Part shown: piece after piece, positions 25,949 through 34,408 of the stretch
Numbering within the stretch: position 1 is the stretch's first letter
How the letters are laid out: each line of letters starts with the position of its first letter
NCBI RefSeq assembly: GCF_019400985.1
Contig: NZ_WTFF01000032.1
Coordinates: 1-35,294, forward strand
Reading direction: 5' to 3'
Length of the DNA: 35,294 nucleotides
DNA from: Streptomyces bambusae
GTDB lineage: Bacteria; Actinomycetota; Actinomycetes; Streptomycetales; Streptomycetaceae
Position numbers and translations under genes: made by a program
Notes under the pieces: model-generated
The model's database searches: none
What the model was told of the DNA's origin: nothing
What the model saw: the letters and a program-made list of their open reading frames with translations, nothing else

Positions 25949-27105
25949 ACCCGGAAGGGCCCGGTGACCTCGTACGTGATGCCGCCCGAGGAGCTGCCCG
26001 TCGTGCCGCGCTGGCTGGAGAAGTACAGGCGGTTGCCGGCGGGGGAGAAGGCCGGGCCGGTGATCTCCGAGGAGGACTGGCCGGTGACCCGCAGGAAGGG
26101 CGCGACCACGTCGTCCGGGGTGATCACGCAGATCTCCATGTTGCCGCCGTCCTCGGCCACGTACAGGTCGCCGTACGAGGAGCCGGTGACGTTGTCGACG
26201 CCCGTCAGCGGGGCGCCGCCGCCCACCACCAGCGAGTCGTCGTAGGCCAGCTCGTACGTGCTGTTCGCCAGGTTGAGCTGCCACACCCGGTTGTCGCCCT
26301 TGGTGGTGAACCAGACCGTGTCGTTTGCGTAGTGGCAGCCCTCGCCGCCGTTGAACCGCTTGGCGCCGGAGACCTGGTCACGGGTGTACGTGGGGGAGCC
26401 GTCCGGGTCCAGGACGGTCTGCCAGGTGAAGGAGCCGGAGGTGGCGGTGCCGGCCTTGAGCACCTGAAGGGTGCCCGAGGAAAGGTTTCCCCAGGTGGTG
26501 GGGACGAAGCGGTAGAGGCAGCCGTTGGACTCGTCCTCCGTCAGGTAGATCACCCGGCGGACCGGGTCGGCGGCCGCGGCCTCGTGCTTGAACTGGCCCA
26601 GCGCGGGCCGCCGGACGGCCGCCATCACCCCGTACGGGTCGGTCTCGTAGACGTAGCCGCGGCTGACCTCCTCGCAGGACAGCCAGGTGTTCCACGGGGT
26701 CTTGCCGCCCGCGCAGTTCTGCCGGGTGTTCGACAGGATGCGGTAGGAGCCGGTGATCGTGCCGGAGGAGTTGAACTTCACCGCGCTCGCGCCGCCGGAG
26801 GGGTTGATCTCCGAGTTGGAGACGTAGATCCAGCCCGTGCCGTCGGCGAAGCACGCGCCGCCGTCGGGGGCGTTGTGCCACGTGTACGAGGTGCCGCTGA
26901 CGGTCTGGCCGGACCGGGCTATCACCCGGCTGGTGAAGCCGCTCGGCAGCATGATCCCGTTCGCGTCCGCCGCGCCGAGCGCCCCGTACGGTCCGGGGCC
27001 GGGCTGGGCCGGGGCCGCGTAGGCGGCGCCGCGCATGAGGGTGCCGCCGAAGGCCGCGGCAGAGGAGCCGATGACTGCGCCGCGCAGGAAGGTACGACGT
27101 TCCAC
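25945..27105 (-). CDS. PhoX-like (DUF839) alkaline phosphatase, Tat-exported
   Basis: 386-residue protein starting MERRTFLRGAVIGSSAAAFG, a Tat signal with ERRTFLRG and a hydrophobic stretch ending around AAYAAPAQ. The mature part is a beta-propeller-like PhoX domain with repeated strands, TWLSCEEVSRGYVYETDPYG, HEAAAADPVRRVIYLTEDE and VWFTTKGDNRVWQLN, the family's calcium/iron-site regions. PhoX enzymes hydrolyse phosphomonoesters outside the cell; this one is shorter than many. GTG 27105 has GGAG with a 5-nt spacer; GTG 27111 is also possible. The much longer open frame to 27867 is intergenic. No PHO box (GTTCACC repeats) is evident. Confidence 0.88.
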   Translation of the reverse strand: MERRTFLRGAVIGSSAAAFGGTLMRGAAYAAPAQPGPGPYGALGAADANGIMLPSGFTSRVIARSGQTVSGTSYTWHNAPDGGACFADGTGWIYVSNSEINPSGGASAVKFNSSGTITGSYRILSNTRQNCAGGKTPWNTWLSCEEVSRGYVYETDPYGVMAAVRRPALGQFKHEAAAADPVRRVIYLTEDESNGCLYRFVPTTWGNLSSGTLQVLKAGTATSGSFTWQTVLDPDGSPTYTRDQVSGAKRFNGGEGCHYANDTVWFTTKGDNRVWQLNLANSTYELAYDDSLVVGGGAPLTGVDNVTGSSYGDLYVAEDGGNMEICVITPDDVVAPFLRVTGQSSSEITGPAFSPAGNRLYFSSQRGTTGSSSGGITYEVTGPFRV

Positions 27106-27181
27106 GGTCACTCCATGAGGGGGGAGGGTGGCCCCGCGGCCGGCCGGCCGCGAGGTCGCGCGCCGAGGACCATAGGAGCGC

Positions 27182-27204
27182 CGTGTTGATGCCACGTCAA
27201 CACG
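27182..27204. promoter_or_regulatory. 8-7-8 palindrome upstream of the PhoX gene
   Basis: CGTGTTGA (27182-27189) and TCAACACG (27197-27204) flank TGCCACG, about 80 nt upstream of the phosphatase start. On the minus strand TTGACG lies within the site and TATGGT lies 20 nt downstream, so it may overlap a promoter. The binding protein is unknown. Confidence 0.5.
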
Positions 27205-27553
27205 AGATGACCCGCGGGCGACCGGCGAACAGCCCTCGCGGTTCGCCTGCGCGGCGCGGGGCGCGCAGGCCCGCGCAAGGGGCGTGCGCGGATCTGTGCG
27301 TGCCGCCTCGCCCTTCCGGAAGCTCCTTGAGCGCCCCTCGGCGCCCCTTGCCGAACGGGCCCCCGGCGCCCCTTCCCGAACGCCCTCCCGGCCGACCGGG
27401 CGTACCGGCCGCTCGCGCCCGGCAAAAAAAGTTTCCGCGCGGCCGATGAGTTTTCCGCCCGCCCGCTGTCCACCCCTGTGACAGCAGCACACCGCAGCTG
27501 ACGGCCGGCCGCACCCCGCGGCACGCACCGACCCACGGAAGAGGGACCCAGAG
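27205..27553. other. 349-nt intergenic region between PhoX and VOC genes
   Basis: No gene is supported. It has an imperfect 19-bp tandem pair, CGGCGCCCCTTGCCGAACG (27339-27357) and CGGCGCCCCTTCCCGAACG (27364-27382), and an A7 run at 27423-27429 that is unusual in this genome. The VOC promoter must lie in the right-hand part; I cannot place it. Confidence 0.4.
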
Positions 27554-27961
27554 ATGTCGCCGACCATGATCTTCGTGAACCTGCCGGTCAAGGACCTGGA
27601 CGCGAGCAAGGCCTTCTGGAACCGGCTCGGATACTCCTTCAACCCCCAGTTCACCGACGACACCGCCGCCAGCCTCGTCATCAGCGACACGATCTTCGCC
27701 ATGCTGCTGACCGAGGCCAAGTTCAAGGAGTTCACCCACAAGGCCATCGCGGACACCGCCACCACCACCGAGGCCCTGCTGTGCCTGAGCGCCGACAGCC
27801 GCGCCGCCGTGGACGCCCTGGTCGACAAGGCACTGGCCGCCGGCGGCACCGAGCCCCGCGGGGCCATGGACTACGGCACCATGTACGGCCGGACGTTCGA
27901 GGACCTGGACGGCCACACCTGGGAGATCATGTGGATGGACCCGGCGGCCGTCCAGGGCTGA
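27554..27961 (+). CDS. VOC family (glyoxalase/bleomycin-resistance fold) protein
   Basis: 135-residue protein with the paired beta-alpha-beta-beta-beta fold: MIFVNLPVKDLDASKAFWNR opens the first module and LDGHTWEIMWMD closes the second. The C-terminal Glu in TWEIMW could be a metal ligand, but the N-terminal His is absent (NLPVKD), so it may not be a glyoxalase enzyme. The substrate is unknown; such proteins often handle thiols, fosfomycin or aromatic compounds. ATG 27554 follows GAGGGA. It stands alone, convergent with the nitrite reductase operon. Confidence 0.88.
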   Translation: MSPTMIFVNLPVKDLDASKAFWNRLGYSFNPQFTDDTAASLVISDTIFAMLLTEAKFKEFTHKAIADTATTTEALLCLSADSRAAVDALVDKALAAGGTEPRGAMDYGTMYGRTFEDLDGHTWEIMWMDPAAVQG

Positions 27962-27964
27962 GCC

Positions 27965-27998
27965 CCGCACCCCCTCTACAGCTCCGCACCCCCTCTAC
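27965..27998. repeat. 15-bp direct repeat CCGCACCCCCTCTAC x2
   Basis: Exact copies at 27965-27979 and 27984-27998; the second contains the nirD stop codon. It looks like a short duplication of the nirD 3' end, the same kind of event as at the PhoX 3' end. Confidence 0.6.
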
Positions 27999-28327
27999 GA
28001 GGTCGCGGCGGTCCGGACCGGATAGGTGCGGACCGCCACCCCGTCGTCGTCCAGGCAGCGCCCCGAGCTCAGGTCGAAGCGCTGCTTGAGCAGCGGCGAG
28101 GCCACGAACGGACGGCCCTCGGCGCAGCCGATCAGCCCCCGCGAGAGCACCTGCGCCCCGGTGAAGGGGTCCCGGTTGCTGATCGCGTACGGCCGGCCCT
28201 GCCGGTCGATGAAGACCGCGGCCTGGCTGCCGTCGGGCAGCAGCGCGGCCACCCCGCGGCCCGGAATGAGTGCTTCGAGCTCGCACACCGTCAGCCAGCC
28301 CTCCGCCACGCGCAGTTCGACGGTCAT
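27995..28327 (-). CDS. nirD: assimilatory nitrite reductase small subunit NirD
   Basis: 110-residue Rieske-fold protein without the Cys/His cluster ligands, as usual for NirD. The core is GWLTVCELEALIPGRGVAALLPDGSQAAVF (split as description) and DPFTGAQVLSRGLIG, ending near the strand VRTYPVR. It partners NirB in NADH-dependent reduction of nitrite to ammonia. Its ATG overlaps the nirB stop as ATGA, showing translational coupling. Confidence 0.92.
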   Translation of the reverse strand: MTVELRVAEGWLTVCELEALIPGRGVAALLPDGSQAAVFIDRQGRPYAISNRDPFTGAQVLSRGLIGCAEGRPFVASPLLKQRFDLSSGRCLDDDGVAVRTYPVRTAATS

Positions 28328-30897
28328 CGGGTACCTCCCAGGGGTTCGAGGGACGGGGACGGGGAGATCTGCAGAACGGCCAGGTCGGGCTTGACCTGCT
28401 CGCGTTCGGGGACGAACTTCACGGTCGGGTCGGGGGCGCCCGGCGCGTTGACGAAGGACACGAAGCGCCGCAGCCGGTCGGGATCGTCCAGGGTCTCGGC
28501 CCATTCGTCGCGGTAGCCGGCCACGTGGTCGGCCATCAGCGCCTCCAGCTCCGCGCACAGCCCCAGCGAGTCGTGCACGACCACGTCCCGCAGGTGCTCC
28601 AGGCCGCCCTCCAGCCGCTCCAGCCAGGCGGAGGTGCGCTCCAGGCGGTCGGCGGTGCGGATGTAGAACATCAGGAACCGGTCGATGAGCCGCACCAGTT
28701 CGGCGTCGGAGAGGTCCTGGGCCAGCAGGTCGGCGTGGCGCGGGGTGGCCCCGCCGTTCCCGCCGACGTACAGGTTCCAGCCGTTGGCCGTGGCGATGAC
28801 GCCGAAGTCCTTGCTCTGCGCCTCGGCGCACTCGCGGGTGCAGCCGGATACGGCCGACTTGAGCTTGTGCGGGGCGCGCAGGCCCCGGTAGCGCAGCTCC
28901 AGGTCGATGGCCATGCGCACGCTGTCCTGGACGCCGTAGCGGCACCAGGTCTGCCCGACGCAGGACTTCACCGTACGCAGTGCCTTGCCGTACGCGTGCC
29001 CGGACTCGAAGCCGGCCTCGACCAGCCGGGACCAGATCTGCGGGAGCTGGTCGACGCGGGCGCCGAAGAGGTCGATCCGCTGACCTCCGGTGATCTTGGT
29101 GTAGAGGCCGAAGTCGCGGGCCACCTCGCCGATCACGATCAGCTTGTCGGGGGTGATCTCGCCGCCGGGGATGCGCGGGACGACGGAGTAGGAGCCGTTG
29201 CGCTGGAGGTTGGCGAGGAAGTGGTCGTTGGTGTCCTGGAGGGCGGCCTGCTCGCCGGCCAGGACGTAGCCGGAGGCACCGATGGTCGGCGCGAGCGAGG
29301 CGATGATCGAGCCGACGGCCGGCTTGCAGACCTCGCAGCCGTCGGTGCCGCGCGCCGCCTCGCGGCCGTGGCTGTCGAGCAGCTGGTCGTACGAGGTCAG
29401 CCGCAGGGTGCGGACGATCTCGTAGAGCTCGGCCCGGGTGTAGGCGAAGCAGGCGCACAGCCCCTTCTCCGCCGGGGGCGGCAGCAGCTGGCCGATCACC
29501 TTCACGCAGCCGCCGCAGCCGGTGCCCGCCTTGGTGCACTTCTTGACCTCGGGCAGGGTGGCGCAGGCGGCGATGGCCTTCTTGGTGACGTTGTGGCAGG
29601 AACAGATGATCGCGTCGTCGGGCAGGGAGGCCGGGCCGAGGGCGGCGGGCGCGCCGATCCCGGCCGGCAGGACCAGCTGCTCGGGGGCGGCGGGCGGGAC
29701 GCTGCCGGTCAGCGGGCGCAGCAGCCCGTAGGAGTCGGCGTCGCCGACCAGGATGCCGCCGAGCAGCCGGCCGTCGGGGGCGACCACCAGCTTCTTGTAG
29801 ACCCCGGCGCGGGAGTCCGAGTAGACCACGTCCAGGCTGCCCTCGGTGGCGCCGTGGGCGTCGCCGAAGGATGCCACGTCCACGCCGAGCAGCTTGAGCT
29901 TGGTCGACAGGTCGGCGCCGGTGAACTCCCGCTCCCGGCCCAGCAGGTCGTCGGCGGCGGTCTCGGCCATCTCGTAGCCGGGGGCGACCAGGCCGTAGAC
30001 GCGGCCGTCGGAGGCCAGCGCGCACTCGCCGATCGCGTAGACGTGCGGGTCGGAGGTGCGGCAGCGGGTGTCCACGGCGATGCCGCCGCGCTCGCCGACC
30101 TCCAGCCCGCAGTCCCGGGCCAGCTGGTCGCGGGGGCGGACGCCCGCGGAGAAGACGACGAGGTCGGTGGCGAGCGTGCTGCCGTCGGACAGCCGCATCC
30201 CGGTCACCGAGCCGTCGGGCGCGTCGGCCAGCACCTCCTGGGTGCCGACGCCGGTGTGGACGGTCAGCCCCATCGACTCGATGGTGCGCAGCAGGGCCGC
30301 GCCGCCCCCGTCGTCCACCTGGGCGGGCATCAGGCGGGGCGCGAACTCCACGATGCGGGTGGCCAGCCCCAGGCCCTGCAGGGCGCCGGCGGCCTCCAGA
30401 CCGAGCAGTCCGCCGCCGACGACGGCGCCGGTGGCCCGGTCCTTGGCGTACTCCTCGATCGCGAGGAGGTCCTCGACCGTGCGGTAGACGAAGCAGCCGG
30501 GGGAGTCCTTGCCGGGTACGGGCGGCACGAACGGGTAGCTGCCGGTCGCCAGGACCAGTACGTCGTACGGCACGACCCGGCCGGACCGGGAGGTGACCGT
30601 ACGGGCCTCCCGGTCGACGGCGACGGCCGGGTCGCCCAGGTGCAGCTCGATCCCGTGCTCGGCCATGAACCCGGCCGGGGTCATCGACAGGTCCTCGGCG
30701 GAGGTGCCGGAGAAGTACGAGGTCAGGTGCACCCGGTCGTACGCCGGGCGGGGTTCCTCGCAGAGCACGGTGATCGCGTGCGTGGCCGTCGCGCCCCGTT
30801 CGGCGAGCGCCTCCAGGTAGCGCTGGCCGACCATGCCGTGACCGACGAGGACGAGCGAGGGGCGCCCGGCGGGCGGCGGGGACTGGGGATTGCTCAT
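28324..30897 (-). CDS. nirB: assimilatory nitrite reductase large subunit NirB
   Basis: 857-residue cytoplasmic enzyme, NADH:nitrite reductase to ammonium. N-terminal FAD/NADH domains (VLVGHGMVGQRYLEAL; GAVVGGGLLGLEAAGAL; HVYAIGECAL). A BFD-like [2Fe-2S] domain follows with CSCHNVTKKAI and GTGCGGC. The C-terminal sirohaem/[4Fe-4S] half has CVGQTWCRYG (Cys-x5-Cys) and CTRECAEAQ (Cys-x3-Cys). Length is normal. ATG 30897 lies 2 nt after the stop of the FAD oxidoreductase and nirD overlaps its end, so the three form a tight operon. A GlnR-like box upstream fits nitrogen control. Confidence 0.96.
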   Translation of the reverse strand: MSNPQSPPPAGRPSLVLVGHGMVGQRYLEALAERGATATHAITVLCEEPRPAYDRVHLTSYFSGTSAEDLSMTPAGFMAEHGIELHLGDPAVAVDREARTVTSRSGRVVPYDVLVLATGSYPFVPPVPGKDSPGCFVYRTVEDLLAIEEYAKDRATGAVVGGGLLGLEAAGALQGLGLATRIVEFAPRLMPAQVDDGGGAALLRTIESMGLTVHTGVGTQEVLADAPDGSVTGMRLSDGSTLATDLVVFSAGVRPRDQLARDCGLEVGERGGIAVDTRCRTSDPHVYAIGECALASDGRVYGLVAPGYEMAETAADDLLGREREFTGADLSTKLKLLGVDVASFGDAHGATEGSLDVVYSDSRAGVYKKLVVAPDGRLLGGILVGDADSYGLLRPLTGSVPPAAPEQLVLPAGIGAPAALGPASLPDDAIICSCHNVTKKAIAACATLPEVKKCTKAGTGCGGCVKVIGQLLPPPAEKGLCACFAYTRAELYEIVRTLRLTSYDQLLDSHGREAARGTDGCEVCKPAVGSIIASLAPTIGASGYVLAGEQAALQDTNDHFLANLQRNGSYSVVPRIPGGEITPDKLIVIGEVARDFGLYTKITGGQRIDLFGARVDQLPQIWSRLVEAGFESGHAYGKALRTVKSCVGQTWCRYGVQDSVRMAIDLELRYRGLRAPHKLKSAVSGCTRECAEAQSKDFGVIATANGWNLYVGGNGGATPRHADLLAQDLSDAELVRLIDRFLMFYIRTADRLERTSAWLERLEGGLEHLRDVVVHDSLGLCAELEALMADHVAGYRDEWAETLDDPDRLRRFVSFVNAPGAPDPTVKFVPEREQVKPDLAVLQISPSPSLEPLGGTR

Positions 30898-30899
30898 GA

Positions 30900-32132
30900 T
30901 CAGGAGCCTCCGTCGTCGGTGAGCAGATGGAACAGGTCGTCCAGCGGTTCGTCGCCCTCCCAGGTGCGCGCCAGCGCGCCCACCGTGGAGAGCTCGCCGA
31001 GCAGCACCCCGCCCACCAGGCGGTCGCCGCGCAGGACGACCTTGCGGTAGGTGCGGCGGGTGGCGTCGGCCAGGGAGACCACGTCGTCTCCGGGGCGGGG
31101 GGTCGGCTCGCCGAAGGCGGCCAGGTCCAGGGGGCGGGCGCCGTCGGCGAGGGTGAGCCGGGTCAGCGCCCGGGTGCCCGCGTAGCGGGCGGGCCGGCCC
31201 TGGAGCACGGCCGCGAGCACGTCGGCCTGCTCCAGCGCCGGTCCGGCCAGGCCGTAGGCCTGCCCGGCGTGCTCGGCGCAGTCGCCGACGGCGTGGATCC
31301 GGGGGTCGGAGGTGCGCAGCTCGTCGTCGACCAGCACGCCCTTGCCCAGGGCCAGCCCGGCGGCCTGCGCGAGGCCTACGCGGGGGCGTACGCCGCAGGC
31401 GAGGACCACGAGATCGGCGTCGAGCCGGAACCCGTCGGCGAGGTCCACCCCGGTCACGGTGCGGCGCTCGCCCACCGGCACAGCCGCGAGGCCGCGCACC
31501 CGGCACTCGGTGTGGACCTCCACGCCGAGGGCGGTCAGATGGGTGAGCAGCAGGGCCGAGGCGTCCGCGTCCAGCTGGCGCTCCATCAGGCGGCTGCCCT
31601 GCTGGGCCAGGACCACCTGGGCGCCGCGGGCCGCGAGGGCGCGGGCGGCGGAGACGCCGAGCAGCCCGCCGCCGATCACCACGGCGCGCACGCCGGGGCG
31701 GTGGCGCAGGGCCTCGGACAGGGCCAGGCAGTCGTCCATGGTCCGGAAGGCGTGGACGCCGTCGGGCAGCTCCCGCCCGGCGCCCTCCAGCTCGAACAGG
31801 CCGCGCAGCGGGGGCAGCACCGGGTTGGAGCCGGTGGCCAGGACCAGGGTGTCGTACTGCTCGACGGTGCCGTCGTCGCAGTGGACCAGCCGCTCGGCCC
31901 GGTCGATGCGCACCGCGCGCACCCCGCGGCGCAGGGCCGGTCCGGGGTCGGGCAGGGCGGTGACCTCGGGGGCGAACCGGCCCGCCAGGACCTCGGCGAG
32001 GAGGACGCGGTTGTAGGGGGCGCGGCTCTCCTCGCCGAGCACGGTCACGTCGGCCGCGGGGCCGAGCCGCTGCGCGAGCCGCAGCCCGGCGAGCCCGCCG
32101 CCGATCACCAGAACATGCTGTCGGGAGGTCAT
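30900..32132 (-). CDS. NirB-like FAD-dependent NAD(P)H oxidoreductase
   Basis: 410-residue flavoprotein with two dinucleotide folds, VLVIGGGLAGLRLAQRL at the start and VIGGGLLGVSAARAL in the middle, and the FAD-contacting IHAVGDCAEH. It resembles the N-terminal half of NirB and rubredoxin/nitrite reductase-type reductases, but has no Fe-S or sirohaem region. It heads the nir operon, so it probably supplies electrons to nitrite reductase or a related step; this is inferred from context. ATG 32132 has GGAG close upstream. Upstream lies a four-part 11-bp periodic site. Confidence 0.9.
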   Translation of the reverse strand: MTSRQHVLVIGGGLAGLRLAQRLGPAADVTVLGEESRAPYNRVLLAEVLAGRFAPEVTALPDPGPALRRGVRAVRIDRAERLVHCDDGTVEQYDTLVLATGSNPVLPPLRGLFELEGAGRELPDGVHAFRTMDDCLALSEALRHRPGVRAVVIGGGLLGVSAARALAARGAQVVLAQQGSRLMERQLDADASALLLTHLTALGVEVHTECRVRGLAAVPVGERRTVTGVDLADGFRLDADLVVLACGVRPRVGLAQAAGLALGKGVLVDDELRTSDPRIHAVGDCAEHAGQAYGLAGPALEQADVLAAVLQGRPARYAGTRALTRLTLADGARPLDLAAFGEPTPRPGDDVVSLADATRRTYRKVVLRGDRLVGGVLLGELSTVGALARTWEGDEPLDDLFHLLTDDGGS

Positions 32133-32154
32133 GCTCCGAGCGTGCGGGGCGCCT

Positions 32155-32192
32155 GTTTCCCGGCGGCATCACTGCTGTTACCCGCGCGGAAC
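32155..32192. promoter_or_regulatory. GlnR-like box of the nitrite reductase operon
   Basis: GTTTC (32155-32159), GCATC (32166-32170), GTTAC (32177-32181) and GGAAC (32188-32192) follow each other at exact 11-bp intervals. GTTAC-n6-GGAAC is close to the GlnR half-site pattern gTnAc-n6-GaAAc; the other pair is weaker. It lies 23-60 nt upstream of the first gene. GlnR control of nirB is known in Streptomyces, as I recall. Confidence 0.6.
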
Positions 32193-32349
32193 GCTGACCT
32201 CTTCGAGGCGGGCCGGGGCGTGTGAGCCGCAGCTCGGGCGGCGGGGCGGGCGGCGCCCCGGGCCGTTGCCGGACTCCCGCCCGGACCGGGAAAGCTCAAA
32301 CCTTGCGCAAGAAACCCCGAATAGATGGATGTTGCATCAACCGGTTGCC

Positions 32350-32355
32350 TAGGGT
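32350..32355 (+). promoter_or_regulatory. -10 box TAGGGT for a leaderless TSUP transcript
   Basis: TAGGGT fits TAnnnT and ends 7 nt before the GTG at 32363, with no Shine-Dalgarno between. No good -35 is visible at 17-18 nt. Confidence 0.5.
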
Positions 32356-32362
32356 CGGGGCC

Positions 32363-33142
32363 GTGCCTGACATATCGACGACCATGATCATCGTGCTGTG
32401 CGCGGCGGCCGCGGCGGCCGGCTGGATCGACGCCGTGGTGGGCGGGGGCGGCCTGCTCCTGCTGCCCGCCCTGATGCTCGGCCTGCCCGCGAACGTACCG
32501 CTCACGCACGCGCTCGGCACCAACAAGGCGGTGGCGATCGTAGGCACTTCCGGCGCGGCGGTCACCTTCGCCCGCAAGGCGCCGGTGGACGTGCGGACCG
32601 CCGTCCGGATCGGTGTGGCCGCGATGGCGGGCGCGATGGGCGGGGCCCTGCTCGCGGGCGTGTTCAGCAAGGACACCATGCGCCCGCTGATCATGGTCGT
32701 GCTGCTGCTGGTGGCCGGCTTCGTGCTCTTCCGGCCGGCCTTCGGCGCCGCTGCCGAGGGCGGGCCCGTCAGCCGCCGCCGGATCGTGGCCGCCATCCTC
32801 CTCGCGGGGCTCGGCATCGGTTTCTACGACGGCCTGATCGGCCCCGGCACCGGCACCTTCCTGGTCCTCGCCCTGACCGCACTGCTGCACCTGGACCTGC
32901 TGACCGCCTCCGCCACGGCCAAGATCGTCAACGTCGGCACCAACGGCGGCGCCCTCGCCGTCTTCGCCTACCAGGGCGCCGTCCTGTGGCAGCTGGCCGC
33001 GCTGATGGCGGCCTTCAACCTGCTGGGCGGGATGGCCGGCGCCCGCATGGCCCTGAAGAAGGGCAGCGGGTTCGTCCGCGCCGTCCTGCTGACGGTCGTC
33101 CTCGCCCTGGTGGTGAAGCTCGGCCTGGAGCAGTGGGCCTGA
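32363..33142 (+). CDS. TauE/SafE (TSUP) family permease
   Basis: 259-residue membrane protein with about eight hydrophobic segments in two repeats. The family glycine patterns are clear: AAGWIDAVVGGGGLLLLPALM near the start (split by eye at GGGG) and GFYDGLIGPGTGTFLVLAL in the second half, then TASATAKIVNVGTN. Members move sulfite, sulfonates or other small anions; being divergent from nir genes does not prove nitrite transport. GTG 32363 is chosen because a -10 box stands 7 nt upstream and the first helix follows within ten residues; the longer frame is not supported. Confidence 0.9.
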   Translation: MPDISTTMIIVLCAAAAAAGWIDAVVGGGGLLLLPALMLGLPANVPLTHALGTNKAVAIVGTSGAAVTFARKAPVDVRTAVRIGVAAMAGAMGGALLAGVFSKDTMRPLIMVVLLLVAGFVLFRPAFGAAAEGGPVSRRRIVAAILLAGLGIGFYDGLIGPGTGTFLVLALTALLHLDLLTASATAKIVNVGTNGGALAVFAYQGAVLWQLAALMAAFNLLGGMAGARMALKKGSGFVRAVLLTVVLALVVKLGLEQWA

Positions 33143-33151
33143 GCCCGCCCG

Positions 33152-33676
33152 CTACCTGACGTCGAGCTCGTAGGTCACCGAGCCCGGCCCGGCCCTGCGC
33201 CTTCGCCATGAACGACTCGCAGTCGGTCCTGGTCCCGATCAGGTTGACGACGGGGAAGGCCACCGGCAGACCGGCCGGCAGCGTGCAGGTACGGGTGCTG
33301 CGCCCACCGAAGTTGCCGGCGAGGAACCAGACGTCCTTGGGCTGGTTGGTGGCGCAGAACGTGCCGTCCGGGTCGCTGACCGGGTTGGAACCGGACCTGG
33401 CGGACGCCGCACAGCTCCACCAGCGGCTCTGCAGAGTGCCGGAGGGGAGGCGGGTCCCGGCCCCGCCCGGGCTCGCGGCCCCGCCCGGCTCGCGGTCGGG
33501 ACCGCGCTCGCGCCGGCACCCATGGCACCGGCCGCGCCGGGCTGCGCCGAAGCCGCGGAGGGCGCGGAGGGCGTGGGGCCCTGCCCCGCCGGCTCCTCGG
33601 ACGCGGACGTGGTGCAGGCAGCGGCGGTCAGCGCGAGGGCGTCCGCCAGCAGAATCAGTGATCTCCCCCTGGGCAT
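33152..33676 (-). pseudogene. frameshifted secreted lipoprotein-like gene
   Basis: Three frames must be joined to read one protein. Frame A gives a signal peptide with a lipobox-like Cys (MPRGRSLILL... TAAACTT). Frame C gives the conserved body: LQSRWWSCAASARSG, GTFCATNQPKDVWFLAGNFG, TCTLPAGLPVAFPVVNLIG, DCESFMAKAQ. A third frame gives the end GSVTYELDVR and a TAG stop. The first shift sits in a tandem repeat of 18 and 17 nt (33459-33493); restoring one C makes both copies read ASPGGA and joins the frames. The second shift needs removal of one G near 33185-33192. It is either a decayed gene or two sequencing errors. The family is an exported Streptomyces protein of unknown function. Confidence 0.75.
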
Positions 33677-33740
33677 CCCGGCATCCTGGAGGGGATTCGC
33701 CGAGGGGTTCGTCGACGGGAATCGTCCGATGCCGGAGAGC

Positions 33741-34367
33741 TCAGCGCGTGCCCGTCAGGTGGGCGAAGACCACCACGTTGCCCTGGTAGCCCGTGCCCGG
33801 GGAGAAGGGGCCGCCGCAGGTGATGACGCGGAGCTCGGCGCGCGGGGAGGGACCGTAGACCAGCTGGTCCGGGAAGCGGCCGGCCAGGTAGACCTCCACC
33901 GCGTGGACGGTGAAGACGGCGGTTCGGCCGTCCCGGCGCGGGACCTCGATCACCGCCCCGCGGCGCAGCGCGCCCAGCCGGTAGAAGACCGCCGGGCCGG
34001 TGGCGTGGTCGACGTGGCCGGCGATGATCGCGGTGCCGGCCGAGCCGGGGGTGGTGCCGTCGCGGTACCAGCCGGCGAGGTCGCGCCGGGTCGCCGGAGG
34101 GGCGTCGAGCCGGCCCTCGCCGTCGAGGCCGAGGCCGGTCAGCGGGGCGTCGACCCCGATGGCGGGGATCTTGATCCGGGTCGGCGGGGAGCCCGGCAGC
34201 GGGGTGATGCCGTCGGCGGGGGCCACGGCGCGCAGGGCCTCCCCGGCGGAGGGCAGCGGTGGCCGGACGTGTTCGGCGGAGCCACTGGTGACCAGCCAGA
34301 TCCCGGTACCGGCGGCCAGTGCCACCAGGCCGATGCGACCCCGTCGGGGCCGCCGGTCGCGTCGCAT
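33741..34367 (-). CDS. class F sortase
   Basis: 208-residue membrane-anchored transpeptidase. A basic start (MRRDRRPRRGR) and a hydrophobic segment IGLVALAAGTGIWLV anchor it. The beta-barrel begins TRIKIPAIGVDAPLTGLGLD; the catalytic His is in AIIAGHVDHATGPAVFYRLG and the catalytic Cys in LRVITCGGPF; the closing strand is NVVVFAHL. The actinobacterial class F lacks well-defined LPXTG substrates. The frame opens at 34442, but ATG 34367 follows an AGGA and gives a normal N-terminus. It lies downstream of a membrane-anchored secreted protein, a likely partner, but a strong hairpin separates the two. Confidence 0.9.
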   Translation of the reverse strand: MRRDRRPRRGRIGLVALAAGTGIWLVTSGSAEHVRPPLPSAGEALRAVAPADGITPLPGSPPTRIKIPAIGVDAPLTGLGLDGEGRLDAPPATRRDLAGWYRDGTTPGSAGTAIIAGHVDHATGPAVFYRLGALRRGAVIEVPRRDGRTAVFTVHAVEVYLAGRFPDQLVYGPSPRAELRVITCGGPFSPGTGYQGNVVVFAHLTGTR

Positions 34368-34408
34368 TCCTGCCCCCTCGGGTGTGCGTGTGGGCGGGCT
34401 CGGTGTGG

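Noticed and set aside
27423..27429. A7 run as the T-tract of a minus-strand terminator
   Set aside because: No convincing stem adjoins it on the minus strand and no minus-strand gene ends there.
27106..27867. N-terminal extension of the PhoX frame to 27867
   Set aside because: The Tat signal starts at about 27105 and the extension crosses the VOC gene on the other strand and a repeat-rich intergenic stretch.
32350..33142. TSUP protein as a dedicated nitrite transporter
   Set aside because: It is only a divergent neighbour of the nir operon; the family signature does not indicate nitrite.
33678..33735. CCGGCATC/GATGCCGG inverted repeat as terminator of the sortase gene
   Set aside because: The 42-nt loop makes it a weak hairpin; left unassigned.
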